Program-made: the position numbers and the translations under genes
Origin: Streptococcus troglodytae
Lineage (GTDB): Bacteria; Bacillota; Bacilli; Lactobacillales; Streptococcaceae
Length of the DNA: 64,000 nucleotides
Assembly: GCF_002355215.1 (NCBI RefSeq)
Contig: NZ_AP014612.1
Coordinates: forward strand, 992,001 to 1,056,000
Direction: 5' to 3'
Shown: positions 48,048 through 58,096 of the stretch, piece by piece
How the letters are laid out: every line of letters begins with the position of its first letter
Position numbering within the stretch: the first letter of the stretch is position 1
Notes under the pieces: model-generated
Database searches by the model: none
What the model was told of the DNA's origin: nothing
The model's input: only the letters and a program-made list of their open reading frames with translations

Positions 48048-49055
48048 TTATTAATAAATGATTGCACTTCTTTAATCATCGTTTGAGTTGTTCTAATACC
48101 GCCTGTGTTAAGATACCAGTTTTTACCATTAACTTGAAGAACATGCTTGTTTTTGATAGCATTTGTATCCTTAATCACATCATTCTGCAAAATCTTATCT
48201 GCAGAAGCATCCTGACCAATTGTTGCTCCTCTATCTAAAACAAAGAGATACTGAGGGTTCTTTTCTGAAATATACTCGTAAGAAACTGGCGAGCCATGGG
48301 TGCTTACTTTATCTCCCTCGTTAACCGCTTTAAATCCCAATTCCTTAAAAATCCAGCCAAAACGTCCTTTAGGCGATTGACTTAACAACTCACCACTGTT
48401 AGCAATAACGAATAATGCTGATGGATTTTTTAAATGATTCACTTTTGCTTTCAATTTTTTAAGAGACTGATCAAGCTCTTTATTATATGCTTTAGCCTTC
48501 TTTTCCTTACCGAAAATTTTACCAAAGGTTATTGCTTTTTTTTAACGCCAGTAATAAGATTAGCATCCATAGATGCTGAACCGTAAACAATAGCAGCCTT
48601 TGGAGCTGCTTTTTTCAGCTCTTCGATATTTTTAGATGTCGCGGAACGCCCGCTGATAACAATTAAGTCTGGTTGAAGTTTTGCAATCGTTTCAAAGTCA
48701 GGTTCAAAAAGTGAACCTGCATTTTGATATTTCTTAGCTGAATAAATTTTCTTCATATCTTTATTCAACATATTAAGGCCATGTTGAGATTTTGGAATAG
48801 CAACAACATTTTTTCTTTTCCTAAGGCGGTGATAGTATCCAAGGCTCCTAAATCGTAAACGACAACCTTTTGAGGATTCTTTTTAACAGTAACCGTCTCA
48901 TTGACCATTTTGGGATTTGATTTTTTATCTTCTGATTTTATGGCATAATTATTTTCCACTTTTACAGTTTTATCAGCCGCAAAGGCCTTAGATGTAAAAG
49001 TAAAAGCAAAAGTAACAAGTAAAAATGCTGCAAATAAGTTTTTAAATCGTTTCAT
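48048..49055 (-). CDS. Iron-siderophore ABC transporter substrate-binding protein (frameshifted as read)
   Basis: Exported lipoprotein-like binding protein of the FeuA/YclQ class. MKRFKNLFAAFLLVTFAFTF is a signal sequence; VVVYDLGALDTITALG and LQPDLIVISGRSATSK are family segments, and SYEYISEKNPQYLFVLDRG belongs to the second lobe. No lipobox Cys is seen. The frame breaks at T6 48809-48814 and T8 48536-48543; one base at each joins GKEKNVVAIPKSQHGLNMLN and GVKKKAITFGKIFG. A third short run (48045-48049) probably causes read-through past a stop after SFINKK to 47963. The start is the second ATG, six bases from AAGGAG. Confidence 0.82.
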
Positions 49056-49102
49056 TTTCATCTCCTTATTTTGAACTAGTAAGCTTCGTGAAAAAAGAGC
49101 AG

Positions 49103-49909
49103 CTATTTGCTTAATAATTTATGTGCTGTTTCGCAATGTGTTTGCTCCTGAGGGTCAAAATAGTTACAAATCTTTCTTCCTTGATAAGTTTCAATTTTTA
49201 TTGGCATATCGTAGATTTTAGACAAGACTTCTTCTTTGACCACTTCATCCACATTTCCATCGGCAATAATTTTTCCTTCTTTTAAAGCGACAATATTGTC
49301 AGCATAGCAAGAAGCAAAGTTAATATCGTGAATCACAAGTATAATTGTTTTATTAAAATCTTTTACCAAACGCCTTAGTATCTGCATAATCTGAACAGAG
49401 TGTTTCATATCCAGATTATTTAAAGGTTCATCTAGTAAAATATAATCTGTATCCTGAGCTAGTATCATAGCAATAAAGGCTCGTTGTACTTGACCGCCAC
49501 TTAATTCATCAAGAAAGCGATCCTTGAGCCCGTCAAGTTCCATATAAGCAAGCGCTTGTGTTATTTTATCTTGATCGTTTTGGGCCAATCTTCCTTGATG
49601 ATGAGGGAACCTTCCAAAAGCAACTAATTCTGCTACCGTAATTTTGAGATTAATATAGTTTGTCTGCCTTAAAATAGCCAGTCTTTTAGCTAAATCATTA
49701 TTACGAAACGATTTTAATGCTTTTTCCTCTAATAGGACTTGGCCACTGTCTTGCTCAATCAAACGGCTAATAACAGATAGAAATGTACTTTTCCCTGAAC
49801 CATTTGGTCCGATGACAGCTGTGATTTTTCCTTTTTCAATATCCAAAGTTAAATCGTTAAGAACAGGCTTTTGTTGATAACGTTTGATAATGTTTTTAAC
49901 AGAAATCAT
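49103..49909 (-). CDS. Iron-siderophore ABC transporter ATPase (FecE/YclP-like)
   Basis: 268 residues. Walker A GPNGSGKSTFLS, Q-loop LRQTNYINLKITV, signature ELSGGQVQRAFIAMIL, Walker B YILLDEPLNNLD, switch HD in VIHDINFA. The AFGRFPHHQGR segment is typical of siderophore-type ATPases. Overlaps the upstream permease stop by four bases. Confidence 0.92.
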   Translation of the reverse strand: MISVKNIIKRYQQKPVLNDLTLDIEKGKITAVIGPNGSGKSTFLSVISRLIEQDSGQVLLEEKALKSFRNNDLAKRLAILRQTNYINLKITVAELVAFGRFPHHQGRLAQNDQDKITQALAYMELDGLKDRFLDELSGGQVQRAFIAMILAQDTDYILLDEPLNNLDMKHSVQIMQILRRLVKDFNKTIILVIHDINFASCYADNIVALKEGKIIADGNVDEVVKEEVLSKIYDMPIKIETYQGRKICNYFDPQEQTHCETAHKLLSK

Positions 49910-50877
49910 TTATCTTTACTCTCTTTCAGTAAAATGAGGATAAAGTAAATTCCTCCAATAAAGTTTAAAATAACACTCAGCTGTGTTTCTAAAGTTAGGA
50001 TATACTGAACAATAATTTGACCACCTACCAATGCTACCATACCGATCAAAATGCTAGCTGGCAGCAAAATACTATGCCGATAAGTTGGAAAAATATGATA
50101 GGCGAGATTGACCACTAAAAGGCCAAGAAAGGTAATTGGACCGACAAGTGCTGTCGAAACTGCAATCAAAATAGATATTAAGATAAAAAATTTCATGACC
50201 AGAAGATCATAATCCAAGCCCAAACTAATCGCCACATCTTTTCCCAATAAAAGTACATCCAATTTCCGCAAGGAAGTCCAACTAATTAAAAGCACAAAAA
50301 CAACTATAATAAGAGATATCCACAATAATTTTGTATTAATGGCATTAAAACTAGCAAACAAATTGGTTTGCAAAATCAAAAAATCATTGGGATCAATGAG
50401 CATCTGAAAAAAAGATGACAAAGAACTAAAAAGGGTATTTAAGATTAAACCACAAAGAAGTACAAAATAAATAGAATACTCCTGCTGTTTAAATAGGATC
50501 TTAAACAGGAAAAATGCAAAGCCCACCATAATCAATAACGATAAGCAATAATTTGACAATGCCGACATTTTAAGAGCCTGCTGACTTCCCAAGAAAAACA
50601 GCACAATTGTCTGAATAAAGACATAAACACTATCTAAACCAATAATACTTGGTGTTAAGATGCGATTGCTACTAATCGTTTGAAAGATAAGCGTTGAAAC
50701 ACCAATACATGCAGCTGTCAGTAAAATTGCTAATAACCGCTTATAACGTGAATTGACCATATAGATTATTAAAAATTTATTAACATCTGGACCGATGCCA
50801 TAAAGTAGGTAAAGAGCTGATAAAGTAATAACTAGAACTAAGATTAACCATAATTTTTGTTTGAAAGTTAATATCAT
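49906..50877 (-). CDS. Iron-siderophore ABC permease (YclO-like)
   Basis: About 323 residues with nine to ten helices of the FecCD family; STLIFQTISSNRILTPSIIGLDSVY and AVSTALVGPITFLGLLVVNLAYH carry the family coupling-helix motifs. The ATG at 50875-50877 overlaps the stop of the first permease (ATGA); the GTG two codons earlier is less likely. Confidence 0.9.
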   Translation of the reverse strand: MILTFKQKLWLILVLVITLSALYLLYGIGPDVNKFLIIYMVNSRYKRLLAILLTAACIGVSTLIFQTISSNRILTPSIIGLDSVYVFIQTIVLFFLGSQQALKMSALSNYCLSLLIMVGFAFFLFKILFKQQEYSIYFVLLCGLILNTLFSSLSSFFQMLIDPNDFLILQTNLFASFNAINTKLLWISLIIVVFVLLISWTSLRKLDVLLLGKDVAISLGLDYDLLVMKFFILISILIAVSTALVGPITFLGLLVVNLAYHIFPTYRHSILLPASILIGMVALVGGQIIVQYILTLETQLSVILNFIGGIYFILILLKESKDK

Positions 50878-51835
50878 GAACACTTTCTTCCCTTCATTAA
50901 AAAATAAAGGAAAAAGATACTTCCTATTATTCCCATAGTCAATCCAATAGAAACTTCATATGGAAAAATAATAAGACGTCCAAGAATATCACAAATAAGC
51001 ACAATAACAGCACCTAAAAAAGAGGTTAATATTAAGTTGCTCTTCATATTATCGCCCTTGATGGTGGAAATCAAATTAGGAACAATCAAACCTAAAAAAG
51101 GAAGACTGCCAACAACTGTTACAATGATAGCTGTCATAACCGAAACAATAACCAAGCCTAAATTAATAATAAATTGATAATTCAAACCTAGATTTTTAGA
51201 AAAATCTTCTCCCAAGCCAGCTATAGTAAACTGATAAGCATAAAGGTAAATTAATAGCAAACAAGGCAATACCAAAAATAAAATCTCATATCGATGAGAA
51301 GTCATGATGGAAAAATTACCTTCCAACCAACTATTGACAGACTGCAATATCTGAAACTGTACTCCTAAAAAAGTACTGATTGCAGATACAACTTTCCCCA
51401 ACATCAAACCTACTAAAGGAATGAAAACTTCATTCTTAAATTTAATAACCCTTAAAAGATAGATAAAAAACAAAGACCCAAAAATGACAAAGATCGATGA
51501 AATAATCAACTGCAATAGTAAAGAAGATTTATTAAAAAAGATAATAGTGACAACAACACCTAGCTTTGCCCAATCCATCGTCCCAGCCGTTGTCGGAGAG
51601 ACAAATTTATTTTGCGTTAATTGCTGCATAATTAAACCACAAACGGCTAAACTAGAGCCAGCAATTAAAATACTAACCGTTCTAGGAATGCGACTAGATA
51701 ATAAAATGTTAAGTTGTGAATCGTCTAAAGAGCCCAGTTCAAAAAGCGATAGACTCTTAACACCGATAAATATTGAAACGAGAGAAAGAAAGAATGTAAC
51801 TGCACCCAGCACTGGAACAGTAAGTACTTTTTCAT
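50874..51835 (-). CDS. Iron-siderophore ABC permease (YclN-like, frameshifted at its start)
   Basis: About 320 residues of the FecCD family: SSRIPRTVSILIAGSSLAVCGLIMQQLTQN and VTVVGSLPFLGLIVPNLIST are hallmark segments. The proper start MKKVLTVPVLGAVTFFLSLV follows AGAGGAATGTTT at 51833-51835, but the T run at 51828-51832 is one base short, so the frame as read seems to start later at MLGAVTFF. First gene of the uptake operon. Confidence 0.88.
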
Positions 51836-51866
51836 AAACATTCCTCTCGAAAAATGATTAATTAAA

Positions 51867-51885
51867 GTAAGCTTAATTAGCTTAC
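51867..51885. promoter_or_regulatory. Inverted repeat upstream of the siderophore uptake operon
   Basis: GTAAGC and GCTTAC are perfect arms around a seven-base AT-only centre, about 32 bases before the first start codon and in the likely promoter. A plausible site for an iron or manganese regulator (SloR/Fur-type); the regulator is not identified. Confidence 0.5.
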
Positions 51886-51974
51886 AAAACCATTTTATCA
51901 TAAAGTCTAAAAAATTCACCTTATTTTTGAAATCCGATAGAAAACTGTAATATAATATTGATTAAACATTTTCA

Positions 51975-52021
51975 TAAAAAAGAACCCCAATCGTTAGATT
52001 TTTCGTCTAACTTTTGGGGTG
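51975..52021 (-). terminator. Terminator of rnhB
   Basis: ACCCCAA and TTGGGGT enclose an inner GTTAGA/TCTAAC stem; on the minus strand it is followed by TTCTTTTTT. It stops the rbgA-rnhB transcript ahead of the siderophore promoter. Confidence 0.85.
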
Positions 52022-52037
52022 CAGTTCATACAGCCTT

Positions 52038-52820
52038 TTAGTTCTTTTCTTTTAACATTGACTTAATCGGTTCAAAAGTTCTTCGATGAAGAGGGGTTAC
52101 GCCCAAGGATTCTAAGCCTTCTAAGTGTTGTTTAGTACCATAACCTACATTGTGAGCAAAACCATAACCAGGATAGATCTCATCATATTCAATCATCATC
52201 CTATCTCGCGTTACCTTAGCAACAATAGAGGCTGCTGCTATCGAAAGCGAATGAGCATCTCCTTTGATAATGGAAGACTGAGGAATTGAAATACCAAGCT
52301 TCATAGCATCAATTAAGAGATAATCCGGTCGGCTAACTAGACCTTGCAAATCGTCAATAGCCTGCAACATAGCCATTTTGGTTGCTTCATAAATGTTGAC
52401 TTGATCAATTATTTCACTAGAAGTACGACCAATACCAATAGCTAGGGCAGCTTTTACGACCTGTTTGTATATCTCTTCATGCTTCTTTTTAGGAATTTTT
52501 TTAGAATCATTAAGATGTCTTATTTTACAGTTTCTAGGCAGAATAACACAAGCTGCCACAACAGGACCTGCTAAGGGACCCCTGCCAACTTCATCAATAC
52601 CTGCAATAGCTTGGTAGCCTTGCAAATACAGATCTTTTTCATAGCGCAGCATGTTTTCCAAACGTACCTCTTCGTCTAAATCTGCTTGAATGGTTTTTTT
52701 ACGCCGCCTAACAGCTGCCTGAACGCCTGAACGGGCATCTGCCTCAAACTCTGTCCAATGTGGATCTAAGAGGTCAGAAATGGCCGCCAGCTGCTCTTTA
52801 ATTTCCTTAATCGTTGCCAT
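52038..52820 (-). CDS. rnhB: Ribonuclease HII
   Basis: Removes RNA from RNA-DNA hybrids and single ribonucleotides in DNA. 260 residues: an N-terminal helical extension (about 1-70) usual in Firmicutes, then the catalytic core with [19 protein letters not shown] (two catalytic acids), [10 protein letters not shown] (third), [23 protein letters not shown] (Lys-Gly-Asp motif) and [14 protein letters not shown]. Overlaps rbgA by 14 bases. Confidence 0.96.
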   Translation of the reverse strand: MATIKEIKEQLAAISDLLDPHWTEFEADARSGVQAAVRRRKKTIQADLDEEVRLENMLRYEKDLYLQGYQAIAGIDEVGRGPLAGPVVAACVILPRNCKIRHLNDSKKIPKKKHEEIYKQVVKAALAIGIGRTSSEIIDQVNIYEATKMAMLQAIDDLQGLVSRPDYLLIDAMKLGISIPQSSIIKGDAHSLSIAAASIVAKVTRDRMMIEYDEIYPGYGFAHNVGYGTKQHLEGLESLGVTPLHRRTFEPIKSMLKEKN

Positions 52821-53658
52821 CTAATTCTACCAATCTATCCAATGTATAACATCCCAAACGGCCATCACGTACATCCTTGATAAAAACTTGATAAAAACGA
52901 TCATAATCATCGCGAAAGCCTAATTTTTGTGTCATGCTCATAATGATTTCAGGCGCTTCCTCTTCCAAATCAATGCCTTTGTAACGTTCTAATAAACGTT
53001 CTGGATAGTATCGCTTAAAAAAATCAAGACCAAAAATCGTTACCTCATCCATAGGCAGTAGATTATCTTTAATAGCTCCGGTCATGGCCAATTTGAGTCC
53101 AACTGCTTCCTCTTCAAATTTAGGCCAAAGAATACCCGGTGTATCTAAAATTTCCAAATTTTTATTAGATTTCAACCACTGTTGTCCCTTAGTGACACCG
53201 GGTTTGTTTCCCACAATAGCGATTTTTTTACCAGCCAAACGATTCATTAAGGTTGATTTGCCAACATTGGGAATGCCAACAATCATGGTTCGTAAGGTCT
53301 CCTTCTGAATACCACGTTCACGGAGTTTGACAAGCTTATCGGTCATTAATCCTTTAGCCGCTTCAGTCACCTTTTTGACTGCTGACTGCTCTTTAGAATT
53401 AACAGCCAACGCCTTAATCCCCTGCTTCTCAAAAAAGTTACACCATTCTGCTGTGCAGGTACTATCTGCTAAATCTACTTTATTTAAGATTATCAGCTTT
53501 GGCTTATCACCAATAATCTTAGTTAACATAGGATTTTGACTTGACAGAGGTAAACGAGCATCTACCAAAATCGTAACAAAATCCACAAATTTGAGATTTT
53601 CCTGCACTTGTCTGCGGGCTTTTGACATATGCCCAGGAAACCATTGAATAGTTGTCAT
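52807..53658 (-). CDS. rbgA: Ribosome biogenesis GTPase RbgA (YlqF)
   Basis: Circularly permuted GTPase acting in late 50S subunit assembly. 283 residues: [16 protein letters not shown]4 [10 protein letters not shown]5 VNSKEQSA, then G1 [17 protein letters not shown]2/G3 [15 protein letters not shown] and LDTPGILWP, in the permuted order, followed by an RNA-binding C-terminus. AAGGAG precedes the ATG. It is the last housekeeping gene before the mobile-element debris. Confidence 0.96.
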   Translation of the reverse strand: MTTIQWFPGHMSKARRQVQENLKFVDFVTILVDARLPLSSQNPMLTKIIGDKPKLIILNKVDLADSTCTAEWCNFFEKQGIKALAVNSKEQSAVKKVTEAAKGLMTDKLVKLRERGIQKETLRTMIVGIPNVGKSTLMNRLAGKKIAIVGNKPGVTKGQQWLKSNKNLEILDTPGILWPKFEEEAVGLKLAMTGAIKDNLLPMDEVTIFGLDFFKRYYPERLLERYKGIDLEEEAPEIIMSMTQKLGFRDDYDRFYQVFIKDVRDGRLGCYTLDRLVELDGND

Positions 53659-53695
53659 AGTATGTTTTCTCCTTATTTTATAAGCTTTATACAGC

Positions 53696-53990
53696 CTACT
53701 TAATTATATTTTTGATATTTTGGGCAATATCTTGAATATTAATATTATTCATGAAATCAGAAATTGCTTCAACTGACCTTTCTTGATTAACATTCATCAA
53801 ATACATGTAGCTATTTGTTACTTTTGCATCTACATGTCCTACACGAGAGGTTAAGGTTAAACCTCTTTTAAGGGAACATTAGGATCGTTTCTTTGTAATA
53901 TGGATATGCCTAAAGCTATGGGAAACTGCATTTTTAGTCTATTCAAACCCATATTTTTCTACACAGCATTTTCAGCTTCAACCCCAATGC
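53696..53990 (-). pseudogene. Tyrosine integrase remnant (C-terminal fragment)
   Basis: In the minus-strand frame ending at 53696-53698 the sequence reads HSFRHIHITKKRS, stop, CSLKRGLTLTSRVGHVDAKV, then TNSYMYLMNVNQERSVEAIS and DFMNNI. This preserves the HxFRHxH and VGHxDAKVT blocks of phage/ICE integrases, with an internal stop and a degraded upstream part (SIGVEAENAV). It lies 35 bases from rbgA and marks an old insertion point. Confidence 0.75.
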
Positions 53991-54034
53991 TAAATTATTT
54001 GCACATTGTGTACGAGGGTATTGAGGTATTGAAA

Positions 54035-54160
54035 GCTATCATTGGTTGTTAGATGTTGTTTATCTATCGTGAAGATTATAATCAGACCTTATTAAATAAG
54101 ACAACTGCCACCAACTTAAACATCTTACGTAAAATAGGTGTAAACAAATTTTTATTCTAG
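54035..54160 (+). mobile_element. ISAs1-family transposase fragment
   Basis: HWLLDVVY followed in a shifted frame by YREDYNQTL, then TTATNLNILRKIGV, the signature of ISAs1-type transposases (HWxLDVxFxED...AAxNLxxLRK). Too short and frameshifted to be active. Confidence 0.65.
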
Positions 54161-54164
54161 TGGA

Positions 54165-54431
54165 TTTAGGTTATCTTAGTCAGGAATTTAAAGAAGCATT
54201 AAGACAGAAAGAGTATAACCCTATGAGCACCTCTACTCCAAAATAAACACAACAATTGGAAATTAATGGCTATGAGATGAATAATTGAATCCCGTTTTTC
54301 TGAACTTTGTGCTCTATTTATTTACTATTGAACAAACATTAGCTAAGGGGACTTATCTAGCCTGCAACTATGAATCGAACAAATGATATTAGCTTATAAT
54401 TTTAAGCTATTTGAAATTAACTAGCACCACG
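54165..54431 (+). mobile_element. IS982-family transposase fragment
   Basis: LGYLSQEFKEALRQKEYNP (about 54170-54226) and SRFSELCALF (about 54292-54321), then ILAYNF near 54388 and the shared end sequence TTAACTAGCACCACG at 54417-54431, identical to that at 9221-9235. Degenerate, several stops. Confidence 0.65.
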
Positions 54432-54610
54432 AGTTTCTTCTTATTACTTAAAAAGACAATTTTGAACAAATAGAGGTATAACATTTTCAAGGAGAACATC
54501 ACTACTAATAAATAATGTATCTTTGAACAATATCATACAAACTAGAATAAGGACTGACATCTAAAGTCAACCGATTATCAAGCATAAACTTATCTCAACT
54601 CTAGTATAGC

Positions 54611-54634
54611 AAAAAAGTCATCATTTGATGACTT
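54611..54634 (-). terminator. Terminator of the island exporter operon
   Basis: AAGTCATC (54615-54622) and GATGACTT (54627-54634) around ATTT; on the minus strand it runs into TTTTTT. It lies about 120 bases beyond the last permease stop. Confidence 0.85.
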
Positions 54635-54752
54635 CTCAGCGATCTCTCAATTAATCTTTCTCTAAATGTTCAGCACTACAGTTAACGATAAGCCAAAATT
54701 TTGCTTTTTCACTAACTACTATCAAGTGATAGAATTAGGTGTATACCTCATA

Positions 54753-55854
54753 CTACTTTCCAATCTCCACTTTTTTCATCATTCCTATGATTAAGAACAC
54801 TATAGAAAAAATAAGTAATATTCCGATACTCTTGCATACTTCTACACAACTCCATGAACCAATAAGTAAATTATCTACTTCTTTCATCACCCAAGTGGTT
54901 GGAATAAACAAAGCAATTTTCTGCATAAACTCTGGCATAAGATTGCTCTCCCAATAACATCCCCCTAACATCACCATTGGTGTTGTTAAAAGGATAATTG
55001 CAATATATGCGTGAATTGCTTTTTTCAAAACAGAAACTAAGAGAATACCAAGGGATACACATACCAATGAAAATACAGCAAACAGAATAAACATTAGAAT
55101 AGGTGCGGTTCCTAATGACATATTAAACAATACTTTAATTAAAACAAGAATTATTGCTTCTTGCATAATACCAATCATTAAAAACGCTAACATATATTGA
55201 AGAATGTATGAACGCAGTTTCATTGGTGACGAACATATTCTAAAGAATACTCCACTAGTTTTATCTTCAATAATCAATATTGCTGTAATTACAGACATAT
55301 AAAGCATAAACTGAACTAAAAAGCCCATTGCACTTCTTGATTGTGCTATACTGTCATTTTCAACAGTTTGATTATCAATTCTTAGTCTATTTGCCTTATA
55401 TATTGCTAATGCTTTTTCAAAAACTTTCTTTTGATTACCAGCATTTTGGGCTAGGTATTGCATATCTTGTATGTACGTTTTCATAAAGAGTCTAATATAG
55501 TGAATCTTATCTTTTTCCTGATTATAATACTCATCTAACGTAATATGCTTTCCAGCAATAACCTTACTCTGAAAATCTTTATTAATTACAACAGCATAAT
55601 CTACTTTTCCTTTAATTGTTTGTGTAATCATACTATCGTAATTAAGCTTTTTAATTTTACTTTACTCATATCTGCAATCTGATTGATTAATTCACCTGAC
55701 ATTTTTGATTGATTTTTATCAACAATCCCTATTGTAATCTCATTTTGGTCACGTCCAGCGAATGCAAGAATAAAATAATCGGCATAAGCAACATTATTAT
55801 TATTCTTGCTTTATTAATCATAATTCTTTTTATTGCCTGTTTAAATATGAGCAT
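54753..55854 (-). CDS. ABC-2 permease, second membrane subunit of the island exporter (frameshifted as read)
   Basis: Repaired product of about 367 residues: MLIFKQAIKRIMINKARIII, one N-terminal helix, a long extracellular domain containing RDQNEITIGIVDKNQS and a conserved TIKGKVDYAVVINKDF segment, then five to six C-terminal helices ending FSIVFLIIGMMKKVEIGK. Single-base losses at A4 55772-55775 and T5 55648-55652 split it as read; adding one base at each gives FILAFAGRDQ and VKLKKLNYDSMITQT. It overlaps the first permease by 14 bases. DrrB/YhgE-like exporters of this kind often expel the natural product made next door; that is inference. Confidence 0.75.
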
Positions 55855-56958
55855 TCTTATCCCTCCTTATAATTCCTATTAGAATACCGTATACTCCTAT
55901 AAGGAATGCAAAAAGACCTATTCCACTTTCGATTATAACTTCCTTAGGATAACTATAAATTGTTCCAAATATTAATAGTTGAGCATGATAATTAGGAATA
56001 AAATAATTTAAACCTGGAATACTACTTTCTGGTGTAACTGCTCCTGAAATAATTCCAAATATAATCATCAATAGCATTACAATTATTAGTGCCGTTGTAT
56101 AAGAAGATACGAATCTACCAATAATCATACCTAATCCTACTATAATTGCACTATAGATAAATATTACCCCTAATATTAAAAGTATATTTCCACTCCAGTT
56201 CGCTCCATAAACATATTTAGAAAATAACAGTGTTGTTGATGCGGAAAGAAATAAACACCCTATACTTCCTAGTGTTCTTCCTATCATCAATTTAACCTTT
56301 CCAACTGGTAAGGAATATAATCTAACATTTATGTCAGATTCCTGTGGCGACGTAGAAATAAACACACCAAAATAGCACCGATGATTAACATTTCTAATAG
56401 CATTACCACTGAGTAATAGTCTATTGTGTCTGGTTGACCTTTTCCTTCTTTTGTAGAAATTCTATGAATATTAAAGGAATCAGAGCTAATGTTGATATTC
56501 GATCTCCCAATTACACGACTTGTTGCTATTGTTTTCAAATTTGATGTAAATGTATTAATAATGGTATCAATAAAATCAACATTGCTGTTTCCGCCAACTG
56601 TTATTTCCCCTTTGTTTCCATTTCGTATTTCTTCAGATAAGTTTTTTGGAAGATAGATGTAACAAGAAATATATCCATTATTGAGTTTTTTATTAACTTG
56701 GTTTAATGATTTACATTTTACAATATCCACCTTATCTTTGATGTCCTTACTATCTAGAAAGTGATCCAAAGCTGTACCGATTTCATTACCTGTGTCTAAA
56801 TTAACATACCCAACCGAAATAGTAATCTTCGATGTATCCGGCTGTACATTTCCTAAAATGAATATTGTCAAAATTGGAAATAAAATAAGAATAGCAATCA
56901 TTTTAATATCTTTTAAATTTCGAATAAGTTCTTGCTTTGCAATGATTAATATATTCAT
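55841..56958 (-). CDS. ABC-2 permease, first membrane subunit of the island exporter (frameshifted as read)
   Basis: About 372 residues after repair: MNILIIAKQELIRNLKDIKM, a first helix (MIAILILFPILTIFILG), a large extracellular domain (about 45-215) and five helices to the C-terminus. The start at 56956-56958 has GGAGGA upstream. The frame breaks at CC 56367-56368; one added base turns LVCLFLRR into ILGVFISTSPQESDINVRL, joining the second half. As read it also appears fused to the ATPase, which is an artefact of another lost base. Confidence 0.75.
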
Positions 56959-56971
56959 TACACTTCCTCCA

Positions 56972-57904
56972 CTATTCTTTAATATTTTTTCTGTGACTGA
57001 CAAGAAAATGTCTTCTAGATGCTTCTCTTTCATGTTAATATGATTAATCTTAATATTACATCTACTTAGAACTTTAATAATTTCGGAAATATCGTCACAT
57101 GTTTTCGATATTACGATAACTAGCCTATTTTCTTCATAAGAACAGCTTTTAACTGAGTTTATCTTGTTTATTTGATCGATACTCTGGGGCTCAATCTTAT
57201 CCAATACTACCTCAAGTGTCTTATCCTCTTTAACATAATGTTTTATCTCATCTTTAGTCCCTTCAATTACGATCTTACCATAGTTTATAATCGCCACTTT
57301 ATCGCATAGAGCTTCTACTTCTTCCATATAGTGCGATGTATAAATTATGGTTGATCCCAACTTATTTAGTCGTTTAATCGATTCCATGATGTGATTTCTC
57401 GAGTGGGGATCAATACCAACGGTTGGTTCATCCATAATAATCAATTGGGGTTTGTGTACAATAGCACAGGCTATGTTTAATCTTCTTTGCATTCCTCCAG
57501 AATACTTTCCTGGTAAATCATTTTTACGATCCCATAATTCTACAAAATCTAAAGCTTCTTTTACACCATCTGTAAGCTCTTTACCTTTCAATCCATAAAG
57601 CTTTCCAAAAACTTTACGTTTTCATATGCTGAAAACTCTGTGAATAAAGCAATATTTTGAGGAACAACACCTATATGTTTTTTATTTCACTTTTTGCTTT
57701 ATTCATTTGCTTACCAAAAATGTTTATTTCTCCCGATTCAATTGCTGTAATACCAATGATAGAATTTATCAATGTCGTTTTTCCAGCTCCATTAGAACCT
57801 AATAATCCATATATTTCACCCTCTGCAATTGATAAATTCAAGTTATTAATTACAACCTTGTTTCCGTACTTTTTTACAAGTTTTTTAATATCTACTATCA
57901 TCAA
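56972..57904 (-). CDS. ABC ATPase of the island exporter (frameshifted as read)
   Basis: DrrA/NodI-type ATPase of about 310 residues: Walker A GLLGSNGAGKTTLINS, signature YSGGMQRRLNIACAIV, Walker B LIIMDEPTVGIDPHSRN, switch TSHYMEE. Three single-base losses interrupt it: T6 57678-57683 (repair gives SEIKKHIGVVPQNIALFTEF), A5 57607-57611 (repair gives FFGKLYGLKGKEL) and T6 56985-56990 (repair ends the protein TEKNIKE with TAG). As read, the last break fuses it to the permease. Confidence 0.8.
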
Positions 57905-58096
57905 AATCTCCTCTCAGTTCTCGCACGTAAATAACAGACTAGACTACTTTTACTAAAAAACAGCTTTTACTAATGAACGAAGCACTGCTACCCCAAAAAT
58001 ACGTAAGAAATAGAAATCTGCTTCATAATTATTATTCTTTTTTACCCTATCAATTATCCTCATTTTTTATTTAAGAATGCTGTTAATAATTGAAAT

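Noticed and set aside
49000..51900. Siderophore uptake operon as part of the polyketide island
   Set aside because: It is separated from the island by rnhB, rbgA and the integrase scar, so nothing in sequence links the two beyond proximity.
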